Below, in pieces: positions 9,001-17,682 of a stretch of DNA of 64,000 nucleotides. The position numbers and the translations under genes were made by a program. The notes beneath the pieces are model-generated. The model was not told the origin of the DNA. It saw only the letters and a list, made by a program, of their open reading frames with translations, and made no database searches. Source of the stretch: Lysinibacillus capsici (GTDB lineage Bacteria > Bacillota > Bacilli > Bacillales_A > Planococcaceae); NCBI RefSeq assembly GCF_003367505.1, contig NZ_PXXX01000010.1, positions 310,001 through 374,000 on the forward strand, read 5' to 3'. The stretch's first letter is position 1. Every line of letters begins with the position of its first letter.

Positions 9001-9110
9001 GCTCTTATTTTCAATGTGGAGAAGTGATGAGTGACAACACCTCTTCATAAAGGGTAATGAACTCCTTTACTTTATTTGAAAACCTTTGCTAAAAAGATTG
9101 AGATTTTTTG

Positions 9111-9229
9111 GGTTGGTGCGGAAGGCTTCTTGACTCCCGTGGATTAACGAGACAGGTGAGCCCCTACACGGAGGAAGCTGCTGGCACTCGCCCACAGGAA
9201 AGCAAGTAGCCTTGCAATAGAAATCCACT
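9111..9229. repeat. dispersed repeat, diverged copy C (opposite orientation)
   Basis: On the plus strand this stretch shows the same layout as the minus strand of copies A and B: GACTCCCGTGG, GTGAGCCCC, GGAGGAAGCTG, CTCGCCCACAGGAAAGC, then a closing GAAATCC. It is more diverged and lacks the outer flanks shared by A and B. It is inverted relative to copy A, about 200 bases away. An 89-codon minus-strand frame across it looks like chance. Confidence 0.55.
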
Positions 9230-9263
9230 TCTACCTTTCTATTGACTGTTATGTTTTTAACAC

Positions 9264-9305
9264 TAAGAGAAGGTATTTTTCCTATGGCGGAATATACCTT
9301 TTCTT
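9264..9305 (-). terminator. possible terminator of the NSS transporter gene
   Basis: Imperfect hairpin pairing AAGGTATATTCC with GGAAAAATACCTT around a short loop, directly after the minus-strand stop codon at 9305. The trailing T-run is poor. Confidence 0.45.
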
Positions 9306-10651
9306 TAATACTGCAGTAGCATATTAACAAACACAACTAGAATGATAATCGGTACAACAACTAGCATTAACATACGATATGTCGAATAATAGCCTTGTCC
9401 CATTTGACTACCCGTTAGCAATTCTCTCTTCACAAATTCTTTATCCACTACATAGGCAATAAAAATAGCAATGAATAAATTCCCTAGCGGAAGCATGATA
9501 TTCGACACTAAAAAATCGGTTGCATCAAAGATACTTTTCTCAAAAATCATTATATCCGATAAAACACTCGAAGAAAGCGCTGCTGGAATAGCTGCAATAA
9601 ATACGACTATACCAAGTAAAAGTGTCCACATTGGACGGGATTTCTGACTATGCTCCATAAATGCCGCGACGATAATCTCATATAAACTAAATGATGACGT
9701 TAATGTAGCAAATAAAAATAGCAATAAAAACATGGCTAAAAACACTTCACCAAATGGCATTTGACTAAATGCTGTTGGTAGCACCATAAATAGCAAACCT
9801 GGACCCGCTGCAGGCTCTAAATCAAAGGCGAACACAACAGGGAAAATCGCTAAACCTGCTAAAAATGAAACAAGCACGGTTAACAGCACTACAGAACCCG
9901 CTGAATTCGGAAGACTGACATCTTTTTTTAGATAAGAGCTATATGTAACTAGACAAGAAAAACCTACTGCTAACCCAAAGAATGATTGCCCTAAGGCTTC
10001 TAATAATGCCTTACCCGTAATATTCGAGAAATCAGGCCATAAGAAGAATTTTACCCCTTCCATTGCCCCATCTAATGTAACTGCACGCACAACAAGGACA
10101 ATGAACATTATGAAAAGTAACGGCATCATCCATTTATTGGCCTTTTCAATCCCATTTTGTACACCTAATGAAATCACAAGTACGTTGGCTAATGTAAACA
10201 ACACTAGACCAACTAGCGTAATCCAAGGCGTGCCTATAATTTTTCCAAATAATTCAGCTGGATCTACTGCTGGATCAATTACCGCGCCAGCTACACCTAG
10301 CCCGCTATAAATAAAGATCCAACCTCCAACAACGCTATAAAAAGTTAATAATAAAAAACAGCCTAGCACGCCCATTCGACCAATCCAGGCCCATCCTGGC
10401 TTAGTTGGAGCAATTTTTTTATACGCTGTTACAGCCTCGGATTGTGTACCACGTCCTAAAACATACTCGGACAATAACATCGGTAGTCCTATTAACAAGG
10501 TAAATAACACAAAGATAAGGAAAAATGCTCCTCCACCACTTTGTCCTGTTACATAGGGAAGTTTCCAAATTGCCCCTAGTCCGATCGCCGCACCAGCTGA
10601 CGCTAAAATAAAACCTAATTTACTAGACCATTGTCCTTTTTTTCCACTCAT
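9305..10651 (-). CDS. sodium-dependent transporter, NSS/SNF family
   Basis: A polytopic inner-membrane carrier with about 11 hydrophobic segments. The N terminus WSSKLGFILASAGAAIGLG, then IWKLPYV and SGGGAFFLIF, is the sodium- and substrate-binding start of the neurotransmitter:sodium symporter family (LeuT, MhsT), which imports amino acids with sodium. I chose the ATG at 10651 (MSGKKGQW) because GAGGAG lies 9 bases upstream and the product then starts where bacterial homologues do; a frame from 10672 adds seven acidic residues. The gene is monocistronic with a possible hairpin after the stop. The substrate cannot be assigned. Confidence 0.88.
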   Translation of the reverse strand: MSGKKGQWSSKLGFILASAGAAIGLGAIWKLPYVTGQSGGGAFFLIFVLFTLLIGLPMLLSEYVLGRGTQSEAVTAYKKIAPTKPGWAWIGRMGVLGCFLLLTFYSVVGGWIFIYSGLGVAGAVIDPAVDPAELFGKIIGTPWITLVGLVLFTLANVLVISLGVQNGIEKANKWMMPLLFIMFIVLVVRAVTLDGAMEGVKFFLWPDFSNITGKALLEALGQSFFGLAVGFSCLVTYSSYLKKDVSLPNSAGSVVLLTVLVSFLAGLAIFPVVFAFDLEPAAGPGLLFMVLPTAFSQMPFGEVFLAMFLLLFLFATLTSSFSLYEIIVAAFMEHSQKSRPMWTLLLGIVVFIAAIPAALSSSVLSDIMIFEKSIFDATDFLVSNIMLPLGNLFIAIFIAYVVDKEFVKRELLTGSQMGQGYYSTYRMLMLVVVPIIILVVFVNMLLQY

Positions 10652-10830
10652 CTCTTCAAACTCCTCAAACATTCTAAACTCTTCTCTATTTTACATGAAA
10701 ATATAGCTTTCGACTAGATTATAATTATAAAGTACTAGTTAGCTATTTTACTCCATTACTTTTTTCTATATTTATCCGTTAGTTTTGCCTTTCTTTCCTT
10801 CACACCTTTCCCTATCCATCATTCCTTCCA

Positions 10831-10862
10831 ACAAAAAACCTCAGGTATGTTCACCCGAGGTT
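10831..10862 (-). terminator. ribU terminator
   Basis: Ten-base stem 10837-10846 / 10853-10862 (one mismatch) followed on the minus strand by a T-run, 8 bases after the ribU stop codon. Confidence 0.75.
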
Positions 10863-10870
10863 AGTAAAAA

Positions 10871-11458
10871 TTATTTTGTTATATAGATAGAACGCTGGCG
10901 GTCGATCCACTTGCGCATAGTTGTAAATAAAAATGCCATAATAGCCGTTAATAAAATACCTTTCACAATGTTAAATGGTAAAATCCCAGCGATAATCATT
11001 TTATAAAGTGAGTCACCTACAACAGGTTCCATTCCTAAGAAGTATGTGTACATCGGTAAAAATACTGCGTAGTTTAAAATACTCATCCCTACTGCCATTA
11101 CGACTGTTCCTGTCGCCAAACCTCCAACAAGACCAGCAATTGTTTTAAAGCGATTAAAAATAAGGCTTACAGGCAAAATAAATAAAATACCTGTTGCAAA
11201 GTTGGCAATATGACCTACTGGCACGCCTGTTGGCGTTCCAGAGAAAATCCAATCCAATACATTTTTAAATAATTCTACTAAAATACCAGCTACAGGCCCC
11301 ATTGTGATGGCTGCTATTAATGCAGGCATATCACTAAAGTCGACTTCCAAGAATGCTGGGAATGGTGGAATTGGGAAATTAAAAAGCATTAATAAAAACG
11401 AAATACTGCTCAGCATGCCAATCGTAATAAACGATTGAAGTTTAACATTTTTCTTCAT
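10871..11458 (-). CDS. ribU: riboflavin ECF transporter substrate-binding subunit RibU
   Basis: A 195-residue integral membrane protein with about six segments. It matches the ECF S-component family: basic start KKNVKLQSF, first segment with FNFPIPPFPAFLEVDFSD, the loop DMPALIAAITMGPVAG, and SGTPTGVPVGHIANF in the middle, features I know from B. subtilis RibU (YpaA/FmnP). It binds riboflavin and joins the shared energising module EcfA-A'-T encoded elsewhere. ATG at 11458 is preceded by GAGGAGAG; a longer frame to 11518 is unlikely. The FMN riboswitch and its terminator directly upstream confirm the flavin role and indicate shut-off by FMN. Confidence 0.93.
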   Translation of the reverse strand: MKKNVKLQSFITIGMLSSISFLLMLFNFPIPPFPAFLEVDFSDMPALIAAITMGPVAGILVELFKNVLDWIFSGTPTGVPVGHIANFATGILFILPVSLIFNRFKTIAGLVGGLATGTVVMAVGMSILNYAVFLPMYTYFLGMEPVVGDSLYKMIIAGILPFNIVKGILLTAIMAFLFTTMRKWIDRQRSIYITK

Positions 11459-11528
11459 AGAAAACTCTCTCCTCTTTGCTGATTCAATCTCGCAAGAAGA
11501 AAGGTGACGATCTTTCAATTGTTAGCAC

Positions 11529-11560
11529 GAAAAAACCCTTATGCATAAAGAGCACAAGGG
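11529..11560 (-). terminator. expression-platform terminator of the FMN riboswitch
   Basis: Stem 11536-11544 / 11552-11560 (nine pairs, one G-U) followed on the minus strand by seven T. It lies between the FMN aptamer and the ribU ribosome site, as expected for transcription attenuation. Confidence 0.8.
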
Positions 11561-11678
11561 AGAAAGGCATGACGAATAAGCGTCAATTTAAACTATTTTT
11601 GAGCACTGTTTAAAAAGCCATACAAAAAAGCGCTCGGCCATAGTTTATTTCATAACAATGAATGACGATCGTACCTCC

Positions 11679-11855
11679 ATCTTCTCCCATCCAGACTTTA
11701 ACTGTCGGCCTCGGAATCACACCAAGTCAGCCATGCAAATAAATTTGCACAGGTCGCGGGCTGAAGAGCGAAGCATAAACCATTCGAGTTAATGGAAACA
11801 TTAACGGTTCACCACTCTATTACCGCCGGTCGGGATTTTCACCCTGCCCCGAAGA
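11679..11855 (-). promoter_or_regulatory. FMN riboswitch (RFN element)
   Basis: On the minus strand the conserved RFN blocks appear in order: GGGGCAGGGTGAAAATCCC, GACCGGCGGT, AGCCCGCGA, TGGTGTGATTCC, GAGGCCGACAGTTAAAGTC and TGGATGGGAGAAGATGG. The helix between CGGT and AGCCCGCGA is long, about 60 bases, with an inner GTTAATG/CATTAAC stem. The aptamer precedes the terminator at 11529-11560 and ribU, so FMN binding should stop transcription of the riboflavin importer. Confidence 0.95.
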
Positions 11856-11950
11856 TGAATCATATTATTTTATACTACAACCTTACTATAATTAATTATT
11901 AAGAAAAAGTAAATAGTTCTGCTTAAAAAATTCCGATTAGATTTGTAAGT

Positions 11951-11999
11951 ATTGTAAAAATGGAGCATTCCATGTTACAGGAATGCTCCATTTTTGATT
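11951..11999. terminator. strong terminator downstream of rsiX
   Basis: Perfect 15-bp stem 11957-11971 / 11980-11994 with T-runs on both sides. It ends the leftward sigX-rsiX operon and insulates it from the riboswitch promoter region. Confidence 0.85.
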
Positions 12000-12003
12000 T
12001 TGA

Positions 12004-13293
12004 CTAAGGCATATATTGTTTATTTGGCCCCACAGGCTTGGGCAAATACGTTTTTAAATCGAATCCTTCCCAGCTTTCTTGGACCACATTATCCAAGCGT
12101 AATTGTTGGTCAAAGCTAGCAGCAGTTAACATCATAGCTTCAATCAATTGGGTAGCGCGAATTGGCTCCATCGATGCTAAATCTAAGGGAATATCGAATG
12201 TTACGACTACACCTTCTGCTTCCTCTTTCACGGTATATGTTACATTTTCAGGAACCACTGTTACATAAACATCATCATTTTTGTTTTTCATTAGTGTAAG
12301 TGCTTCTGTAACATTAGCAAATGTTTGACGGAAATCTGGTGACAGGTATTCTGCCCCACTACCATCTTGGTATAAATAATAATTAAAATGCTTGGCGTTT
12401 GTTAATGACATGGCTTGACTTGGCTCACCCTCCTGAGAAAACTCATAAGGTGTGCCATCTTCATTTTGAATCTCAACTTCCGTATATTCAGAATCCGAGA
12501 AGGTATCCTCTAAAGTCCCTTTGTACTCATTAACGGTAGCTGATGCAACATCATAGTCATTGTCCTTTGGTAATACGTGGACAAGCTTGTCTTCCTTCTC
12601 CTTCAGTTCACCTTTAAAAGGATGATAATCCGTAAACCCTTTGGCTTCTTCATCTATTTGAGGAGCATATTTTTCATACATCTGTAGGGTAGAAGGCTTT
12701 TCTGTTCCAAAATCAGTTGCTACACGCTCATTTGGTATCACATATGTCATTGGAACACTTTCTGCATCGCGTCCTGCCAAACCAATACGGAAAATGACAG
12801 CATCTTTCACATCTTCCTCATAGACAGACGACCGTAAAGATAACATACGCTCATGCTCCGATACAATACTGGATTGAAGTGCCTCATCCTGGGTAGCTGC
12901 CTCTTTAGCAGAACGATCTTCCTGTAACGTAGAGTAATTAGCCGTTTCTGGCGTACTAGCTAGATCTTTTTGGCTAGCGTCATTATTATTCATGAACATG
13001 AAGCCAACGAGTACCGTTATCGCGAAAACTGCTGCTACACTCGTAAAAATCGGCATTTTTCGGAACTTAAATCGTGATGGTCGTTCATCTTGTATTAAAG
13101 ATTTACTTTCTTGTTGTGCTTCTTCATTCTCTATAGGTTGTTGTATCGCTTCTTGTAGGTGACTATTATCCTGCAAGCGAGCATCTGCCATTAACCGATT
13201 TAATATTTCTTCTTTTGAACGGCGGTCAGAAAGCTTAGGGGCATTGTTCAAGACATGTTCAAGCTGTTCATCATCAAATGGCTTATGCGTCAT
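12004..13293 (-). CDS. rsiX: anti-sigma factor for SigX (RsiX-like)
   Basis: A 429-residue single-pass membrane protein: an acidic cytoplasmic region (residues 1-75) that should bind the sigma factor, a membrane segment at about 80-101 (TSVAAVFAITVLVGFMF), and a large extracytoplasmic domain of about 320 residues. Its start ATG overlaps the SigX stop (ATGA), so the pair is translationally coupled, and it holds the rsiX position behind resE-sigX known from B. subtilis. The function, holding SigX inactive until envelope stress, follows from position and architecture; extracytoplasmic similarity I can see is low. Confidence 0.85.
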   Translation of the reverse strand: MTHKPFDDEQLEHVLNNAPKLSDRRSKEEILNRLMADARLQDNSHLQEAIQQPIENEEAQQESKSLIQDERPSRFKFRKMPIFTSVAAVFAITVLVGFMFMNNNDASQKDLASTPETANYSTLQEDRSAKEAATQDEALQSSIVSEHERMLSLRSSVYEEDVKDAVIFRIGLAGRDAESVPMTYVIPNERVATDFGTEKPSTLQMYEKYAPQIDEEAKGFTDYHPFKGELKEKEDKLVHVLPKDNDYDVASATVNEYKGTLEDTFSDSEYTEVEIQNEDGTPYEFSQEGEPSQAMSLTNAKHFNYYLYQDGSGAEYLSPDFRQTFANVTEALTLMKNKNDDVYVTVVPENVTYTVKEEAEGVVVTFDIPLDLASMEPIRATQLIEAMMLTAASFDQQLRLDNVVQESWEGFDLKTYLPKPVGPNKQYMP

Positions 13294-13823
13294 TGCCGTT
13301 TCGCCTCCTGTTCTCTAATCGGCTGTAGCTGTTGCCTTAAAAATTTAATGGCTCGATGCTGGGTCGTTTTTACCTTAGCTTCTGTCCAATCTAGTATTTG
13401 CGCTGTTTCTGCAATCGATAAATCTTGAAAATAGCGCATAATAATGACCATTTTTTGGTCGCCTGTACAGTTTTCAAGTGCTGATTCCACCTGCATAAAT
13501 TCATCACTGGCCTGTAGCATATCTTCCGGTGATGGCGTGGTTGAATGGAGCTGTTCCGTTTCCCAGTCAAAGAAATCATGTGAATGCTTTTGACGTACAG
13601 CTTGCTTTCTAAAATGATCAATTGCTACATTTTTAGCAATAGCAAATAGCCAAGTTTTCTCACTACTATTGCCTGCAAATTGATCGTATGAGCGCAACAC
13701 TCGTACATAAACTTCATGTGCTAAATCTTCGGCAAGTGTACGGTTTTTTACTAAATATATTAAAAACTGAAACACGTCTTGGTGATATGCATCGTATAGT
13801 CGATGGAACACGGAGTCATTCAA
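13290..13823 (-). CDS. sigX: ECF RNA polymerase sigma factor SigX
   Basis: A 177-residue group-4 sigma factor. Region 2 opens with FHRLYDAYHQDVFQFLIYLV and contains AEDLAHEVYVRVL and the WLFAIAKNVAIDHFRK core-binding and -10 segment. Region 4 is near residues 120-165 with MRYFQDLSIAETAQIL and the recognition helix TEAKVKTTQHRA. I chose TTG at 13823, six bases after GGGGGTGG, because the family begins here; the frame to 13892 adds an implausible leader. In B. subtilis SigX controls cell-envelope charge and fatty-acid genes. It follows resE by 78 bp and is coupled to rsiX. Confidence 0.92.
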   Translation of the reverse strand: MNDSVFHRLYDAYHQDVFQFLIYLVKNRTLAEDLAHEVYVRVLRSYDQFAGNSSEKTWLFAIAKNVAIDHFRKQAVRQKHSHDFFDWETEQLHSTTPSPEDMLQASDEFMQVESALENCTGDQKMVIIMRYFQDLSIAETAQILDWTEAKVKTTQHRAIKFLRQQLQPIREQEAKRQ

Positions 13824-13901
13824 AGCACTCCACCCCCGTTCTATAATATTTGTCGTCTTACATTCATAGAAGTTACAGCCAATTAATAGCAATACTTGTT
13901 A

Positions 13902-15677
13902 TTAATCGAACGGTAAATAAAACGTGAAGGTCGTACCCTCTTTCAACACACTGTCTACCATAATATTACCTGAGTGTGCCTTCACAATATTTCTAGCAAT
14001 GGCTAAGCCGAGACCAGTTCCACCCTTGGAACGAGTACGTGCCTTATCTGCTTTATAAAAACGTTCAAAGACATAGGGTAAGTCCTCTTGAGGGATGCCA
14101 TGTCCTGTATCTTGAACAGATATTTTAGCAAATGTCGGCTCCTGCTCTACTTTTACAGTCACAGACCCTTCATCTGTATGTCTCAGGGCATTGTCAACTA
14201 AATTTGTAAGCACTTGTTCAATGCGATCCTCATCTATATTAATCATGGCCTCGTCATTAAATTCACTCTCAAACAGCAGACGAACGTGCTTTTCTTTTGC
14301 TACCTGTGCAAATTTTTGTGTAATACGTTCAAAAGTAGAATTAATTGGTAATTCATCTTTATAAAGCGTCATATGCCCTGATTCCATACGTGCCAAATCT
14401 AATAAATCTGTCACAAGGCGACCCATTCGCTTCGATTCATCATAAATAATTTTGGTAATCTCATTTCGCTCTTCCTGATCCTGAATAAAATCGTCATCCA
14501 TTAATGCTTCTGAGTAACCTTGAAGCATGGCAATCGGTGTCCGAAGCTCATGAGAGACATTCGCAATAAAATCCGATCTTAGTTTTTCTAAGCGATGCTG
14601 TTCAGTCATATCACGAATAACAGCGACAGCACCACGTATCATTTCCCCACTATAAAGAGGACTAATGGTAAATGTATAATAGCTGCCATCCATTTCAATT
14701 TCCTCTTCTAGTTTATCCTCAAACATCAGCACATGATCAAGCATATGATACAGCTCTGGCGGAATAGGTTTTGCACTTTGTGAGCCTTTGTTGACAAACC
14801 ACTTTTGCATCAGACGTTCGGCTGGTGGATTACTTAATAATATTGTACGATCCCGATTAAACGTAATCACTGCATCTGTCATAGATGTCAAAATATTAGA
14901 AAGCTGTTCGTTTTCTTGATTGATAACCTCTAAATTATGCTTTAATTGACGGCCCATTTGGTTGAAGGCAACGGCAAGCTGACCAATTTCGTCATTTTGG
15001 GTAGTAGGCATTTTCGCTTCAAAATTCCCTTTTGCAATTTCAAAAGCTAATTCACGCATTTTTCTTAATGGCGAAGTTATACGTGAAGAAAGGAAGAATG
15101 CGAAGAATGTCGTCAACACAAATGCTATGAAGGCTGCTAAAAAGACAATTTTCGTAGTTTCCTTAGACGTTTTATGTAGCGCATCTGGGCTTTGGTAGAT
15201 GAAGACAGCTCCATGTACTGCATTTTCAACATTTAGGGGAAAACCAAGTACGACATAAGATTCCATTTTTTCTTGATCAGTTGAAGAAGGCATCATCATT
15301 TCTTTAATAATCGGCTCATCTGATTGAAACACTTCATGAAAAGATTTATTGGCTAATATAGTATCTTGTATTTCTTTTTTGTTGACACCCTCTTGCATCG
15401 CAAAGGACACTTCAACATGACTGATAGCGATCAATGCATTGGTTCCTGTAGGTAAAATATCTTTTAATAATTCAGAGGTAGATTCGGCTGTTTCATTGTC
15501 ATCTACTATACTTGCTACCGTTGCTGCTGTTTGTCGCAATGAAATTTCTGCTTGCTGCATATGGTAATTTTGAAGAAATTCAAGCATTAATACCGTGAAA
15601 ACAAATAATACAAATGAAACGAGAAGCAATATGGTTACCCATAGCTTCCCGACAACACTATTCCATATTCTATTCAT
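13902..15677 (-). CDS. resE: sensor histidine kinase ResE
   Basis: A 591-residue membrane kinase: segments at about residues 12-35 and 167-190 around an extracytoplasmic domain, HAMP to about 242, a PAS-like domain (about 255-360), the HisKA box NVSHELRTP with the phosphorylated His near 374, and HATPase with [16 protein letters not shown] and GGTGLGLAI. It phosphorylates ResD during oxygen limitation or nitric oxide exposure in B. subtilis. The start ATG at 15677 lies inside the resD end (overlap 8 bases), giving translational coupling; a longer frame to 15701 is disfavoured. sigX follows. Confidence 0.95.
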   Translation of the reverse strand: MNRIWNSVVGKLWVTILLLVSFVLFVFTVLMLEFLQNYHMQQAEISLRQTAATVASIVDDNETAESTSELLKDILPTGTNALIAISHVEVSFAMQEGVNKKEIQDTILANKSFHEVFQSDEPIIKEMMMPSSTDQEKMESYVVLGFPLNVENAVHGAVFIYQSPDALHKTSKETTKIVFLAAFIAFVLTTFFAFFLSSRITSPLRKMRELAFEIAKGNFEAKMPTTQNDEIGQLAVAFNQMGRQLKHNLEVINQENEQLSNILTSMTDAVITFNRDRTILLSNPPAERLMQKWFVNKGSQSAKPIPPELYHMLDHVLMFEDKLEEEIEMDGSYYTFTISPLYSGEMIRGAVAVIRDMTEQHRLEKLRSDFIANVSHELRTPIAMLQGYSEALMDDDFIQDQEERNEITKIIYDESKRMGRLVTDLLDLARMESGHMTLYKDELPINSTFERITQKFAQVAKEKHVRLLFESEFNDEAMINIDEDRIEQVLTNLVDNALRHTDEGSVTVKVEQEPTFAKISVQDTGHGIPQEDLPYVFERFYKADKARTRSKGGTGLGLAIARNIVKAHSGNIMVDSVLKEGTTFTFYLPFD

Positions 15678-16392
15678 TGACAACCTCAAATTTGTATCCA
15701 ACGCCCCAAACCGTCACAATCATTTTAGCAGCGTTTTCAGAAACTCGGTTGAGCTTTTCACGTAAACGTTTTACATGTGTGTCTACTGTGCGTAAATCAC
15801 CAAAGAAGTCATAATGCCATACCTCTTTTAGTAGTTGTTCACGGTCAAATACTTTGTCTGGCGATTTCGCTAAAAAGTACAGCAATTCATACTCTTTCGG
15901 TGTTAAATTAACCTCAATGCCTTCTGCAGTCACACGATGTGCATCATGGTCAATCATTAAGTGTTGGAACACCACTAAATCTTTTGAAGAAGATGCATTA
16001 GTCGTTGGTGAGAAAGCCTGTGAACGACGTAAAATAGCCTTCACACGTAACACAACCTCACGAGGACTAAATGGTTTTACGATATAGTCATCTGCACCAA
16101 GCTCAAAGCCTTGTACACGGTTCGCTTCTTCGCCTTTGGCAGTTAATAAAATAATTGGTGTTGCTGCGCGCTCTCGAATTTCTGCACACACTTCTAGCCC
16201 ATCTTTTTCAGGCATCATAATATCAAGTAAAATACAGTGATACTCTTTTTCTAAAGATTTCTCGATCGCTTGTTCTCCATTTTCGGCCTCGTCAACAAGG
16301 TATCCTTCTCGCTCAAGATACATTTTTAATAAGCGGCGAATACGATCCTCGTCATCTACTACTAATACTGAAATATTTTCTGACACTTTCAC
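15670..16392 (-). CDS. resD: response regulator ResD (OmpR/PhoB family)
   Basis: A 240-residue regulator, the same length as B. subtilis ResD. Receiver with VVDDEDRIRRLL, phospho-Asp near 56 (ILLDIMMPEKDG) and LTAKGEEANRVQG; winged helix with LTPKEYELLYFLAK, FFGDLRTVDTHVKRLREKL and the terminal VWGVGYKFEV. It activates genes for anaerobic respiration and cytochrome biogenesis with ResE. Start GTG 16392; a second GTG two codons on is possible. A hairpin separates it from resC and a minus-strand promoter candidate precedes it, so resDE can be transcribed alone. Confidence 0.95.
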   Translation of the reverse strand: MKVSENISVLVVDDEDRIRRLLKMYLEREGYLVDEAENGEQAIEKSLEKEYHCILLDIMMPEKDGLEVCAEIRERAATPIILLTAKGEEANRVQGFELGADDYIVKPFSPREVVLRVKAILRRSQAFSPTTNASSSKDLVVFQHLMIDHDAHRVTAEGIEVNLTPKEYELLYFLAKSPDKVFDREQLLKEVWHYDFFGDLRTVDTHVKRLREKLNRVSENAAKMIVTVWGVGYKFEVVNE

Positions 16393-16423
16393 GATCCCTC
16401 TCTTCCATCTTTCTCTAACTTCT

Positions 16424-16451
16424 ATTGTACATGGTGTGACACATATTGAAA
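16424..16451 (-). promoter_or_regulatory. candidate resDE promoter
   Basis: On the minus strand TTTCAA and TACAAT are separated by 16 bp, about 30 bp upstream of the resD start and just downstream of the resABC hairpin. In B. subtilis resDE also has its own promoter inside the res region. Confidence 0.45.
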
Positions 16452-16486
16452 AGAAAAGAAAGCCTCTTCGCTACAGCGAAAAGGCT
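16452..16486 (-). terminator. hairpin ending the resABC unit
   Basis: An 11-bp stem with one bulged mismatch (16460-16470 / 16476-16486) followed by a T-rich tract on the minus strand, 15 bases after the resC stop. It should partly separate resABC from resDE. Confidence 0.65.
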
Positions 16487-16500
16487 TGTTGCTTCACAGG

Positions 16501-17682
16501 TTACGCGTAGGAGTGTAAACCTGCAAGAATTAAGTTAACAGCAATTAGGTTGAATAAAATAATCCCAAAACCAATTAGTGCTAACCAAGCAGATTTTCGA
16601 CCTTCCCAGCCTTTTGATAGACGTAAATGCAGGAATGCTGCATAGAATAACCATGTAATAAGAGCCCATACTTCTTTTGGATCCCAACCCCAGAAACGAC
16701 TCCAAGCAATTTGTGCCCAAATCATCGCAAAGATTAAAGCACCAAGGGAGAATACAGGGAAACCAATCAGCACTGAACGATAACCAATTTCATCAAGTAA
16801 TTGTAAATTGACACGTTTAACAAGTGGTTGGAAAATGGCACTAATTCGACGGCGAGCAATTAAACGAATTAATAAATACAACACAGATCCTACCAATAAT
16901 GACCAAACAACGGTTGTTAATTTTTTAGCATTAATTAACGCTGGCATTTCTACTAATGGCGACATGCCATGTTCTTCTATCACTTCATATTCATTCATAC
17001 CGAATACTGGAGGTAAATTGTAAATAATTTTACGAGTAGTACCTTCTTTATCCACATAATTATAGCTAGACTCATAATCCATAGCACTAAATGTAGATGT
17101 TACCGCGACAAATCCAACAACTACTACAAGACAGTACATGACGGCTTCTAACCAAAAACGTTGTTTAGAGGGCTTCGTTAAATCTACTACTTTTAACAAG
17201 TAAATAAGTCCTGCCACAGCACTAATGGCTAAAATAGATTGCCCTAATGCTGCTGTAATAACGTGAATTGTTAACCAATGACTTTGTAATGAAGGCACTA
17301 ATGGACTTACTTCTTTCGGGAACATTGCTGCATAAGCAATAATCAAAAGCGCAACAGGCAGTGCCACTAATCCAAGTGCAGTCAAACGATAAATAAAATA
17401 AATTAAGATAAACGCGCCGACAATGAACATACCAAAGGCAGTTGTAAATTCGAACATATTACTTACTGGCGCATGTCCTGTATAAATCCAACGCGTAATA
17501 AAATAGCCAAGCTGTGATAGGAAACCAATAATAGTAACCACAATGGCAAGCTTGCCCCATTTGCCAGTATTTTTACCAGTAGCATTACCTTGCTTAATTG
17601 AACCACCAAATAATAATGTCGCAACTAGATAAGCAATAAACGCAACAAATAGTAAGTTTCCACTTAAGTCAATCAAACTCAT
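16501..17682 (-). CDS. resC: cytochrome c biogenesis protein ResC (CcsA family)
   Basis: A 393-residue polytopic membrane protein with about eight to nine hydrophobic segments. The heme-handling WWD-type motif appears as [14 protein letters not shown] near residue 340, followed by [10 protein letters not shown]. With ResB it forms the system II heme lyase that moves heme outward and joins it to the CxxCH of apocytochromes c. The start overlaps the end of resB by 4 bases. Conserved external histidines (HWLTIHV near 140) fit heme ligation. Family and locus agree fully. Confidence 0.94.
   Translation of the reverse strand: MSLIDLSGNLLFVAFIAYLVATLLFGGSIKQGNATGKNTGKWGKLAIVVTIIGFLSQLGYFITRWIYTGHAPVSNMFEFTTAFGMFIVGAFILIYFIYRLTALGLVALPVALLIIAYAAMFPKEVSPLVPSLQSHWLTIHVITAALGQSILAISAVAGLIYLLKVVDLTKPSKQRFWLEAVMYCLVVVVGFVAVTSTFSAMDYESSYNYVDKEGTTRKIIYNLPPVFGMNEYEVIEEHGMSPLVEMPALINAKKLTTVVWSLLVGSVLYLLIRLIARRRISAIFQPLVKRVNLQLLDEIGYRSVLIGFPVFSLGALIFAMIWAQIAWSRFWGWDPKEVWALITWLFYAAFLHLRLSKGWEGRKSAWLALIGFGIILFNLIAVNLILAGLHSYA

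Noticed and set aside
9067-9336. 89-codon minus-strand frame across repeat copy C
   Set aside because: It runs into the transporter 3' end, has no Shine-Dalgarno and a composition set by the repeat.
15614-16087. Plus-strand frames inside resD and resE
   Set aside because: Shadows of two well-supported genes.
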